DNA from: VRUE01 sp963732225
Lineage (GTDB): Bacteria > Actinomycetota > Thermoleophilia > Solirubrobacterales > 70-9
DNA: 64,000 bases
Reading direction: 5' to 3'
NCBI GenBank assembly: GCA_963732225.1
Contig: CAVSYR010000005.1
Span: 744,001 to 808,000 of the forward strand
Each line of letters starts with the position of its first letter. Position 1 is the first letter of the stretch. Made by a program: the position numbers and the translations under genes. The notes under the pieces are model-generated. The model did not search any database, was not told the origin of the DNA, and saw only the letters and a list, made by a program, of their open reading frames with translations. Below are positions 25,991 through 35,362 of the stretch, piece by piece.

Positions 25991-27388
25991 GTGAGCGCCC
26001 CGCTTTCCAGCAGCCGCCCTCGCATCCCGCTCCTCGGGATCGTCGTCGCAGCGTTGGGCACCCTCGCTTTCGCCGTTGCCGGCCCCGCGGGAGCACAGGC
26101 AGGACCACACGGGATCTCGCCCTGCAAACAGGCCCGCCCTGCCGGCAAGCGAGGCGATGACTGCCGTCGCGCCTCGGCCTCGCGGGCAAAGCACGTGCGC
26201 CAAAACCGCCACCATGGTCACAAGGCCCCGGAATCGCTCACCTCGACCCCAAGAGGGACACCGGCTGCGACTCCCGGAGCTCAACCGATCCCAGTGCCCA
26301 CCCCCGCTCCGACTCCCGTGCCAGCCCCCACAGAACCGACTCCGACGCCCGAACAGCCCGCCGCACCGCCGGCCGAACCTGAACCGACGCCATCTCCCAG
26401 CCCCACTCCCGCCGCCTCCTCGATCTACTGGGGCGCCTGGATTGGCAAGCAGCTGACCGGCGAGCAGCCGCCCTGGGACATGGGCGCGGCGAGCAAATTC
26501 GAGGAAATGGCCGGCAAGAGGCTCTCGATCCTCAACTTCTCCGCCCCCTTCGCCAATTGTCCGACCTCGGGCGGCTCCTGCAGCTTCTACAACTTCCCGG
26601 TCAACGAGATGAACGCGATCCGCTCGCGCGGGGCGATCCCCTTCTACAGCTGGGCCTCGCAGTCGATCCCCTCGACCCGGACCGAGCCCAACTTCCAGCT
26701 CTCCGACGTGATCGCCGGTACCTACGACTCCTACATCCGCAAATTCGCCGAAGCCGCCAGGGCCTGGGGGCATCCGTTCTTCATCCGCTTCAACTGGGAG
26801 ATGAACGGCGGCTGGTTCCCCTGGTCGGAGGGCGTCAACGGCAACAAATCCGGCGAATACATCACCGCCTGGCGCCACGTCCACGACATCTTCACCTCGG
26901 TCGGCGCCACCAACGTGAGCTGGGTCTGGTGCCCCAACATCGACCCGACCAACGACTTCCAGAACCTCGAATCGCTCTACCCCGGCGACAAATACGTCGA
27001 CTGGACCGGCCTCGATGGCTACAACTGGGGCACCAACCCGGCCAAGCCCGATCGCTGGCGCAGCTTCGACCAGCTCTACAAATCGACCTACGACACGATC
27101 GCCAACCAGGTCGCTCCCTCGAAGCCGCTGATGATCAGCGAGATCGGCTCGACCGAGATCGGTGGCTCCAAGGCGGCCTGGATCCAGGACGCCCTGGCGA
27201 AAATCCCGAGCAGCTACCCAAAGATCCGCGGCCTGCTCTGGTTCGAGCAGTTCGACGACGGCATGGACTGGCCGATCGAGACCTCGAGCAGCGCCACCAG
27301 CGCCTTCGCCGCCGGGATCCAGAACCCGGCCTACGCCGAAAACAGCTTCGGCTCGTTGGGCTTCGGCCCGGTCCTACCCCCTAGCTGA
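25991..27388 (+). CDS. Secreted GH26-type glycoside hydrolase, paralogue 1
   Basis: 465 residues from GTG 25991. A signal peptide or anchor (IPLLGIVVAALGTLAFAVAGPAGAQA) is followed by a basic stretch, a Pro/Thr-rich linker (about 88-140) and the catalytic domain (about 145-460). GH26 catalytic residues are visible: acid/base Glu270 in RFNWEMNGGWFPW and nucleophile Glu384 in LMISEIGS. The family includes beta-mannanases and related endo-glycanases, so a role in trimming the cell's own or a neighbouring polysaccharide is likely; substrate is unproven. It is the first of five tandem paralogues downstream of the glycan locus. The linker suggests the enzyme is held away from the surface. Confidence 0.85.
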   Translation: MSAPLSSSRPRIPLLGIVVAALGTLAFAVAGPAGAQAGPHGISPCKQARPAGKRGDDCRRASASRAKHVRQNRHHGHKAPESLTSTPRGTPAATPGAQPIPVPTPAPTPVPAPTEPTPTPEQPAAPPAEPEPTPSPSPTPAASSIYWGAWIGKQLTGEQPPWDMGAASKFEEMAGKRLSILNFSAPFANCPTSGGSCSFYNFPVNEMNAIRSRGAIPFYSWASQSIPSTRTEPNFQLSDVIAGTYDSYIRKFAEAARAWGHPFFIRFNWEMNGGWFPWSEGVNGNKSGEYITAWRHVHDIFTSVGATNVSWVWCPNIDPTNDFQNLESLYPGDKYVDWTGLDGYNWGTNPAKPDRWRSFDQLYKSTYDTIANQVAPSKPLMISEIGSTEIGGSKAAWIQDALAKIPSSYPKIRGLLWFEQFDDGMDWPIETSSSATSAFAAGIQNPAYAENSFGSLGFGPVLPPS

Positions 27389-27418
27389 GGCAAATCGGGC
27401 CCGCAAAGCGCCCGTAAC

Positions 27419-27450
27419 GCCGTTTGTCAACGGCAATCGAACAAACGTCC
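27419..27450 (+). promoter_or_regulatory. Hairpin plus GH26-array dyad upstream of paralogue 2
   Basis: A perfect 6-bp stem GCCGTT-TGTC-AACGGC (27419-27434) is followed by GAACAAACGTCC (27439-27450), an 11/12 match to the dyad before paralogues 1 and 3, 50 bases ahead of the GTG start. The hairpin may terminate the previous gene or be part of the control region. Confidence 0.45.
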
Positions 27451-27500
27451 AATTGATCTTGCAAGGCTGAATCGGAGCAGGGTCGAGCCGATGGCTGGGG

Positions 27501-28727
27501 GTGGCAATCGCCCCCCGACATCTGCTCATCGCACTCCTCACCCTGCTCGCTGCCCTCCTCCTGACCATGGTGGCGACCCAAGCAGCCGAGCAGGCAAGCG
27601 CCGCTGCCCCGCGTACCGGCCTCGACACCGCCCGCAAGCTCGCGCCACAGAACCGTTGCGCGAAGCGCATTCCCCCTAGCCGCGCCCGCACGATGTCCCT
27701 GCGGCAGCGCCGCCAGCTGGTCCGCCGCCGCACGCGGGGCTGCGGAGCAACCCAGTCGACCAGCCCCGGCGCGCCGCTCTACTGGGGCGCGACGATCGGC
27801 GAACAGCTGACCGGCGAACAGGCTCCCTGGGACATGAGCGCCGTCTCCAAGTTCGAGGGAATGGCCGGCAAGGGCGTCTCCCTGGTCAACTTCTTCGCCC
27901 CCTTCGCCAACTGCGCCTCGAAGTGCTCGTTCTACAAATTCCCCACCGAGCCGATGGAAAGCATCCGCAAGCACGGCTCGATCCCGGTCTACAGCTGGAG
28001 CTCACAGTCGATCCCCTCCAGCCTCAACGAGCCCGACTTCCAGCTCTCCGACGTGATCGCCGGCAACTTCGACTCCTACATCCGCGAATTCGCCGAAGAC
28101 GCGCGTGATTGGGGGCATCCCTTCTTCCTGCGCTTCAACTGGGAGATGAACGGCAACTGGTTCCCCTGGTCAGAGGGCGTCAACGGCAACCAGTCGGGTG
28201 AATTCGTCACTGCCTGGCGCCACGTGCACGACATCTTCAGCTCGGTCGGCGCCAGCAACGTGACCTGGGTCTGGTGCCCCAACGTCGACCCCGGCAACAA
28301 GCTGGCCAACAGCATCGCCTCCGACTACCCCGGCGACGAATACGTCGACTGGACCGGGCTCGACGGCTACAACTGGGGCCCCGCCAAGGGCGGCTGGACC
28401 AGCTTCTCGCACCTCTACGACTCCACCTACCACGAAATCACCGACTCGATCGCACCAGGCAAGCCGCTGTTGATCGGCGAGATGGGCTCGACCGAGAAAG
28501 GTGGTTCGAAGGCGAGTTGGATCAGCGAAGCGCTGGCCGAAATCCCCACCGCCTTCCCCAAGATCCGGGCGATGCTCTGGTTCGACACCTTCGACGACGG
28601 CATGGACTGGCCGATCGAGACCTCGAGCAGCGCCACCAGCGCCTTCGCCTCAGGCATCCAGGCGCCCGCCTACCAGGGCAACTCCTACGCCAACCTGCCG
28701 CCCAGCGCAATCGCGCCACCCGCTTAG
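27501..28727 (+). CDS. Secreted GH26-type glycoside hydrolase, paralogue 2
   Basis: 408 residues from GTG 27501. The signal peptide LLIALLTLLAALLLTMVATQAAEQA is followed by a short, strongly basic region (RARTMSLRQRRQLVRRRTRG) in place of the Pro-rich linker. The catalytic domain begins at APLYWGATIGEQLTGEQAPWDM. Acid/base Glu215 lies in RFNWEMNGNWFPW and nucleophile Glu327 in LLIGEMGSTEKGG. Two cysteines (FANCASKCSF) are shared by all five paralogues and may form a disulfide. It is closest to paralogues 1 and 3 by eye. Confidence 0.85.
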   Translation: MAIAPRHLLIALLTLLAALLLTMVATQAAEQASAAAPRTGLDTARKLAPQNRCAKRIPPSRARTMSLRQRRQLVRRRTRGCGATQSTSPGAPLYWGATIGEQLTGEQAPWDMSAVSKFEGMAGKGVSLVNFFAPFANCASKCSFYKFPTEPMESIRKHGSIPVYSWSSQSIPSSLNEPDFQLSDVIAGNFDSYIREFAEDARDWGHPFFLRFNWEMNGNWFPWSEGVNGNQSGEFVTAWRHVHDIFSSVGASNVTWVWCPNVDPGNKLANSIASDYPGDEYVDWTGLDGYNWGPAKGGWTSFSHLYDSTYHEITDSIAPGKPLLIGEMGSTEKGGSKASWISEALAEIPTAFPKIRAMLWFDTFDDGMDWPIETSSSATSAFASGIQAPAYQGNSYANLPPSAIAPPA

Positions 28728-28748
28728 CCGACGCTCGCCTAGCCGACT

Positions 28749-28760
28749 GGACGTTTGTCC
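28749..28760 (-). promoter_or_regulatory. 12-bp dyad upstream of GH26 gene 3
   Basis: GGACGTTTGTCC is the exact reverse complement of the element before paralogue 1. It directly precedes a possible -10 hexamer TAGACT (28761-28766), so a bound factor could block or recruit RNA polymerase. Confidence 0.55.
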
Positions 28761-28793
28761 TAGACTGGCCTCTCCCGAGGAGGAGAGAACGAC

Positions 28794-30293
28794 TTGCGCC
28801 TTCGGTCCCCAGCCACGATCGTCGCAACCCTGACCGTCGCCTGCGCGCTCTGCTTGATGGGCGTGGCATTGGCGGTGGGGGGAACAACCAAGACCCAGAG
28901 CCCGCGCCTACACAGCGTGGCGCTGGACCAGCACCGGCTTTCTCCGCGTGCCGACGGGGCGCGCCCTCGCAAGCGAAGCACTCTGTCCCCTCGCCGCAGG
29001 CGTGACCTCAGCAACCACAGCCGGGTCTCCGGCCCATTGCCGACCAGCGGCAATCGCTCCGTCACCAGGGCCGTTCGACTGTCCGAAAGCGGCGAGGACA
29101 CGGCGACCCCCACCGGCGCATCGGTCGAGGTGAAGTCGACGACACCGGGCAACCCAGCGGCCTCGCCTCCGGGCGCCACCGACGACCCCCCACCAACCGC
29201 CCCCGCCCCACCAGTGGAAGAAACGCCGTCAAGCCCACCGCCGGAAGAAGCGCTGCCCACTCCACCGAACGAAGGCACCGCCTCCGCCCTCTACTGGGGC
29301 GCCTCGATCGGCGACCAGCTGACCGGCGAGCAAGCACCGTGGGACATGGGCGCCGTGACCAAATTCGAGCAGATCGCCAGCAAGAAAGTCTCGCTGGTCA
29401 ACTTCTTCTCGCCCTTCGCCAACTGCCCGACCTCAGGCGGCTCCTGCTCCTTCTACAAGTTCCCCACCGGGCCGATGGAAAGCATCCGCGAATACGGGGC
29501 GATCCCGGTCTTCAGCTGGAGCTCGCAGTCGATCCCCTCGAGCCTCAGCGAGCCCAACTTCCAGCTCTCCGACGTGATCGCCGGCACCTACGACTCCTAC
29601 ATTCGCGAATTCGCCCAGGCAGCACGCAAATGGGGACACCCCTTCTTCCTGCGCTTCAACTGGGAGATGAACGGCACCTGGTTTCCCTGGTCGGAGGGCG
29701 TCAACGGCAACCAGCCCGGCGAGTTCGTCGCCGCCTGGCGCCACGTGCACGACATCTTCAGCTCGGTCGGCGCCACCAACGTGACCTGGGTCTGGTGCCC
29801 CAACGTCGACGTCGAAGGCACCCTGCACGACCTCGGCTCGCTCTACCCGGGCGACAAATACGTCGATTGGACCGGCCTCGACGGCTACAACTGGGGCCTC
29901 AACCCCGCCAACCCCGATCGCTGGCGCAGCTTCAACGAACTCTACGAATCGACCTACCACCGCATCGTCGATGCGGTCGCCCCCGAAAAGCCGATGCTGA
30001 TCGGCGAGATGGGCTCGACCGAGGACGGCGGCTCGAAGGCCCAGTGGATCGAAGAAGCCCTGACCGACATCCCCGCCAACTACACCCAGATCCACGGCCT
30101 GCTCTGGTTCGACACCTACGACGACGGCATGGACTGGCCGATCGAGACCTCGGCGAGCTCCGCCAACGCCTTCGCCAGTGCGATTCAGAGCCCGGCTTAT
30201 GTCGCCGAAAGCTCGATCGAAATCGCCCAAGGTCCGATCGAACCGCCGGAAAGCCCCGAACTGACCGAAGCATTGTCCGAACCGCTGGGTTGA
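28794..30293 (+). CDS. Secreted GH26-type glycoside hydrolase, paralogue 3
   Basis: 499 residues from TTG 28794, set by a strong ribosome site (GAGGAGGAG about 8 bases upstream). The signal peptide ATIVATLTVACALCLMGVALAVGG leads into a long basic then Pro/Ser/Thr/Glu-rich linker (to about 163) and the catalytic domain. Acid/base Glu291 is in RFNWEMNGTWFPW and nucleophile Glu405 in MLIGEMGSTEDGG. It has the longest linker of the five and a short acidic/proline C-terminal tail after about residue 480. Substrate is unknown; a beta-mannan-like or other backbone is the family expectation. Confidence 0.85.
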   Translation: MRLRSPATIVATLTVACALCLMGVALAVGGTTKTQSPRLHSVALDQHRLSPRADGARPRKRSTLSPRRRRDLSNHSRVSGPLPTSGNRSVTRAVRLSESGEDTATPTGASVEVKSTTPGNPAASPPGATDDPPPTAPAPPVEETPSSPPPEEALPTPPNEGTASALYWGASIGDQLTGEQAPWDMGAVTKFEQIASKKVSLVNFFSPFANCPTSGGSCSFYKFPTGPMESIREYGAIPVFSWSSQSIPSSLSEPNFQLSDVIAGTYDSYIREFAQAARKWGHPFFLRFNWEMNGTWFPWSEGVNGNQPGEFVAAWRHVHDIFSSVGATNVTWVWCPNVDVEGTLHDLGSLYPGDKYVDWTGLDGYNWGLNPANPDRWRSFNELYESTYHRIVDAVAPEKPMLIGEMGSTEDGGSKAQWIEEALTDIPANYTQIHGLLWFDTYDDGMDWPIETSASSANAFASAIQSPAYVAESSIEIAQGPIEPPESPELTEALSEPLG

Positions 30294-30311
30294 TTCGGGA
30301 ACGGCACCGGC

Positions 30312-30328
30312 GGGGCGAATAACGCCCC
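30312..30328 (+). other. Short stem-loop between GH26 genes 3 and 4
   Basis: GGGGCG-AATAA-CGCCCC, a 6-bp GC stem 18 bases after the stop, without a U-tract. A possible -10 hexamer TAAACT (30333-30338) follows. It may be a weak terminator or processing site. Confidence 0.4.
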
Positions 30329-30368
30329 TGCCTAAACTCCGCCGGCCTAGCGGCCGATGGAAGTGAGA

Positions 30369-31493
30369 ATGCGAAACCGACGACACACATCCGCCCTCGT
30401 TTCCGCCTGCCTGGCGCTGGCCCTCACCCTCCTCTTCATCGTCCCCACCGCGGCCACCGCCGCCGCTCACCGCAAGTCAAGCGGTCACCGCAAGTCGGTG
30501 GCGAAGAAGCAGCCGCCGCTCTACTGGGGCGCCTGGATCGGCGACCAGCTGACCGGGGAAGAACCGCCCTGGGACATGTCGGCGGTCTCGCAGTTCCAGG
30601 GCGTGGTGGGCGGCAAGGGCCTCTCGCTGATCGCCCTCGGCTCGCCCTTTGCCGACTGCAGCTCGCCGCCCTGCGACTTCTTCAAATTCCCCACCGAAGC
30701 AATGAACAACGTGCACAACTACGGCGCGATCCCCTTCTTCAACTGGGCCTCGCAGGCGACCTCGTCGGACCCGGGCGGGGCGACGGAAATGCCCGACTTC
30801 CAGCTCTCCGACGTGATCGCCGGAACCTATGACTCCTACATTCGCGAATTCGCCGAAGCGGCCCGTAACTGGGGCCACTCCTTCTTCCTCCGCTACGACT
30901 GGGAGATGAACGGCAACTGGTTCCCCTGGGGCGCCGGCATCAACGGCAACAACCCCGGCGAATACGTCGCCGCCTGGCGCCACGTGCACGACATCTTCAC
31001 CGCGGTCGGGGCGACCAACGCGACCTGGGTCTGGTGCCCCTACGCCGAGGTCGACCGCCACTTCGCGGCCCTGGCGCCGCTCTACCCCGGCGACGAATAC
31101 GTCGACTGGACCTGCATGGACGGGTTCAACTGGGGCAGCAACCCGACCAACCCGCACACCTGGAAGGACTTCAAAGACATCTTCGCCCCCACCTATCGCA
31201 AGCTGACCAAGCAGATCGCCCCGACCAAGCCGGTCGTGCTGGCGGAGATGGCCTCGACCGGGCACGGCCGCGCCAAGGCGAACTGGATCAGCAACATGTT
31301 CAAGGAACTGAGCACGAACTTCCGCCGGATTCGCGGCCTGATCTGGTTCGACCAGGTCGACCGCGGCGTCGAATGGCCGCTGGAGACCTCGGCCCCCGCG
31401 GCCCGTGCCTTCGCCAAGGGCATCCGCAAACGCAGCTTCAAGGGCAACGGCCAGGCGGCAGTGGTTGCCAGTCCAATCCGCCCGCCGCATTGA
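30369..31493 (+). CDS. Secreted GH26-type glycoside hydrolase, paralogue 4
   Basis: 374 residues from ATG 30369; GGAAGTGAG just upstream favours it over ATG 30357. The signal peptide (ALVSACLALALTLLFIVPTAATAAA) is followed by only ~15 residues of basic linker before LYWGAWIGDQLTGEEPPWDM. Acid/base Glu179 is in RYDWEMNGNWFPWG and the nucleophile Glu293 in VVLAEMASTGHGR, a more diverged setting than in paralogues 1-3. WTCMDGFNWG replaces WTGLDGYNWG, a change shared with paralogue 5. The shared dyad is not present upstream. Confidence 0.85.
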   Translation: MRNRRHTSALVSACLALALTLLFIVPTAATAAAHRKSSGHRKSVAKKQPPLYWGAWIGDQLTGEEPPWDMSAVSQFQGVVGGKGLSLIALGSPFADCSSPPCDFFKFPTEAMNNVHNYGAIPFFNWASQATSSDPGGATEMPDFQLSDVIAGTYDSYIREFAEAARNWGHSFFLRYDWEMNGNWFPWGAGINGNNPGEYVAAWRHVHDIFTAVGATNATWVWCPYAEVDRHFAALAPLYPGDEYVDWTCMDGFNWGSNPTNPHTWKDFKDIFAPTYRKLTKQIAPTKPVVLAEMASTGHGRAKANWISNMFKELSTNFRRIRGLIWFDQVDRGVEWPLETSAPAARAFAKGIRKRSFKGNGQAAVVASPIRPPH

Positions 31494-31495
31494 TC

Positions 31496-31513
31496 GGGCA
31501 GAAGCATTGCCCC
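31496..31513 (+). other. Short stem-loop between GH26 genes 4 and 5
   Basis: GGGCA and TGCCC arms around GAAGCAT, immediately after the stop codon. There is no T-run, so it is a weak terminator candidate at best. Confidence 0.35.
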
Positions 31514-31535
31514 GTATTAGGGGTTAGATAGCTAT

Positions 31536-32588
31536 ATGAAACGCCCAGCCGTCCTACTCTGCTTTGCCCTGCTCATTGCGTTGTTCGGCGTCTCGGCGCA
31601 CGCTTCGGCGAAGCAGCCGCCCCCACCGCTCTACTGGGGCGCTCAGATCGGCGACCAGCTGACCGGTGAAGCGGCGCCGTGGGACATGAACGCGCTGCAC
31701 GCCTTCGAAGGCCTGGCCCGCAAGCCGCTCTCGCTGATCTCCTTCTCGGCCCCGTTCGCCGAATGCGCGGGCTCAAACTGCACCTTCATCAACTTCCCCC
31801 TGACGCCGATTGAAAACGCCCGCAACTACGGCGCGGTCCCGCTCTTCAGCTGGAGCTCCTCCTCGACGCCCGAAAGCGGCCCGCAGCGGCCCTGGAAGCT
31901 GTCGAAGATCGTCAACGGCAGCCTCGACCCCTACATCCGCCAGTTCGCCGAAGCGGCCCGGGAATGGGGCCACCCCTTCCTGCTGCGTTTCGACTGGGAG
32001 ATGAACGGCTTCTGGTTCCCCTGGTCCGAAGGCGTCAACGGCAACAAGAAGGGCGAGTACGTCAAGGCCTGGCGCCACGTCCACAACATCTTCACCGCGG
32101 TCGGCGCCACCAACGCCTCCTGGGTCTGGTGCCCCAACGTCGACTTCACCCGCAAGCTGATCCCGCTCAACCAGGTCTACCCCGGCGACAAGTACGTCGA
32201 CTGGACCTGCCTCGACGGCTTCAACTGGGGCAAGCGCTCGGACTCGGCTGGCTGGCAGAGCTTCAACCAAGTCTTCCACGAAACCTACACACGCGTACGC
32301 AAGATCGCCCCCCACAAGCCGATGCTGATCGGCGAGATCGCCTCCAACGAGATCGGCGGCTCAAAGCCAGCCTGGATCAAGAACATGCTGCGCGAAGTGC
32401 CCCGCTACAAGGGCATCCGCGGCCTGGTCTGGTTCGACGTCAAGGACCGCAACACGCACTGGCCGCTGGAGAGCTCGACCAAGGCGGCGAACGCTTTTGC
32501 CAAGGGGATCGCGCGGAGCGTTTACCGGCCGAATGAATTCGCCGGGCTCGAGACCGACGGTCCGATTTCGGCGCCCAGCTGGCCCTGA
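31536..32588 (+). CDS. Secreted GH26-type glycoside hydrolase, paralogue 5
   Basis: 350 residues, the shortest and simplest of the five: signal peptide (AVLLCFALLIALFGVSAHASA) then almost directly the catalytic domain PLYWGAQIGDQLTGEAAPWDM. Acid/base Glu155 lies in RFDWEMNGFWFPW and nucleophile Glu267 in MLIGEIASNEIGG. FQLSDVIAG of paralogues 1-4 is replaced by WKLSKIVNG, suggesting an altered substrate cleft. The start has no clear ribosome site (TATAT ATG). A long structured repeat begins 18 bases past its stop. Confidence 0.85.
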   Translation: MKRPAVLLCFALLIALFGVSAHASAKQPPPPLYWGAQIGDQLTGEAAPWDMNALHAFEGLARKPLSLISFSAPFAECAGSNCTFINFPLTPIENARNYGAVPLFSWSSSSTPESGPQRPWKLSKIVNGSLDPYIRQFAEAAREWGHPFLLRFDWEMNGFWFPWSEGVNGNKKGEYVKAWRHVHNIFTAVGATNASWVWCPNVDFTRKLIPLNQVYPGDKYVDWTCLDGFNWGKRSDSAGWQSFNQVFHETYTRVRKIAPHKPMLIGEIASNEIGGSKPAWIKNMLREVPRYKGIRGLVWFDVKDRNTHWPLESSTKAANAFAKGIARSVYRPNEFAGLETDGPISAPSWP

Positions 32589-32606
32589 TCTTTGACCCCA
32601 GCGGAT

Positions 32607-32763
32607 GGGCGTGTCGGGGGCCTCTTTCGGGAATTGATATCGCACGCGCCCCGCTCCGCGGGGCGCTTAGCGACAATTTGAGAGCGCGGCTGCGCCGCGC
32701 CTAGAAGCTCGAGTGCAGCGGCTGCCTTCGGCAACATTCCCGAAAGAGACCCCCGACACGCCC
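32607..32763 (+). repeat. Structured inverted-repeat element, copy 1
   Basis: Outer arms 32607-32634 and 32736-32763 pair over 28 bases with one mismatch. Inside is an ~86-base core (about 32640-32725) with two hairpins: GCGCCCCGC-TCC-GCGGGGCGC and GCGCGGC-TGC-GCCGCGC. The core is about 83% identical to the reverse complement of 33004-33087. It lies between two convergent genes, so it may stop transcription from both sides, but neither arm ends in a U-tract. Confidence 0.8.
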
Positions 32764-32965
32764 TCCAAGGGACAGAAAGCTCAGGACCCAGCGAGGTGTA
32801 ATCCGAGAGCTCCCGGCGCTCAAGTCGCGGTCAAGTCCCCCGAGCACTTGAGCCCGCCGTCAAGCTCCCATGACTCTCCAGCTCACCGGCAAGCTCGACG
32901 CAGTTCGGGTAGTTCCCGCAACCCGGCTGGTTCTCGGTAGCTCGGGTTGACGGAGCGTGTGGGGA
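32764..32965. other. Spacer between the two structured repeats
   Basis: About 200 bases with no coding-like frame. It is rich in CTCAAG/CTTGAG words (for example GCTCAAG near 32818 and CTTGAGC near 32848), which could pair weakly. Confidence 0.4.
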
Positions 32966-33118
32966 GGGAGCCCGGCCGCCCTCCAGGCGAACGTTCGCGA
33001 AGCGGCCGCCGCACTCGTGGTTCTAAGCGCGGCGAAGCCGCGCTCTTCGATTGTCGCTAAGCGCCCGCCGAAGGCGGACGCGTGCGACCTAGTTCGACTG
33101 GAGGGTGGCCGGGCTCCC
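32966..33118 (-). repeat. Structured inverted-repeat element, copy 2
   Basis: Outer arms 32966-32986 and 33098-33118 pair over 21 bases with one G-T wobble, and their sequence is unrelated to the arms of copy 1. The inner core, read on the minus strand, matches copy 1 including TCGCACGCG, CTTAGCGACAAT and the GCGCGGC/GCCGCGC stem. The first hairpin is GCGTCCGCC-TTC-GGCGGGCGC: two base pairs differ from copy 1 by compensatory changes and one by a wobble, so the structure is conserved rather than the sequence. It ends 26 bases before the end of pckG. Confidence 0.8.
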
Positions 33119-33144
33119 CAGCCACCCTCGCCAGCGCGACCTAC

Positions 33145-34963
<1,819 letters not shown>

Positions 34964-34971
<8 letters not shown>

Positions 34972-35269
34972 TGGCTCCGCTGATATTGATCACACTTATG
35001 TCCGCATCGCTGTTGCGGATCTTCAGCGTCACTGTCTGTTCTTCGCCCTTTTGCAGCTTTACGCTGCAATTGAAGGTCGCACCTTTTTCGACCTTCTGGT
35101 CGGACGGGCAATCAACGGAGGAAACCTTCTCTTTCAGCGAGTTCGAGAGGTTGGCTTCCAGCTGTTCCTCGGTCTTCGTCGCGTCGATCACGGTTTCGCC
35201 GCAGCCGACCGCAAAGGCCGTAACCACGAGCAGCCCGAGCAGGACGCCCGAGCACCTGAGCAAGCTCAT
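34964..35269 (-). CDS. DUF4333-type lipoprotein
   Basis: 101 residues from ATG 35269, preceded by GGGAGAGGG as ribosome site. The signal peptide LLRCSGVLLGLLVVTAFAVGC ends in a lipobox with Cys23. The mature part has ATKTEEQLEANLSNSLKEKVSSVDCP...KVEKGATFNCSVKL...QTVTLKIRNSD, the DUF4333 pattern of two cysteines and a small beta fold common in actinobacterial secreted proteins. Function is unknown. Its stop overlaps the pckG start, so the two may be co-translated, an odd pairing of a surface lipoprotein and a metabolic enzyme. The frame stays open far upstream, antisense to sucC, but the signal peptide and ribosome site fix this start. Confidence 0.82.
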
Positions 35270-35362
35270 CCCTCTCCCATCTGGCGGGGTCACCTGCCTG
35301 AAGTATCCCAGGAGGGCCGGGTGCCCCACTTCGGCGCTCTTGGATAGGGTTCCGCGCCGCTG

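Noticed and set aside
26280..26412. Short repeated CCGACTCC-like words suggesting a CRISPR or minisatellite
   Set aside because: They encode the Pro/Thr-rich linker of the first GH26 protein; there are no regular repeats and spacers.
32988..32997. CGAACGTTCG as a second SOS box
   Set aside because: It lacks the 4-base spacer of CGAAC-N4-GTTCG and is part of the structured repeat.
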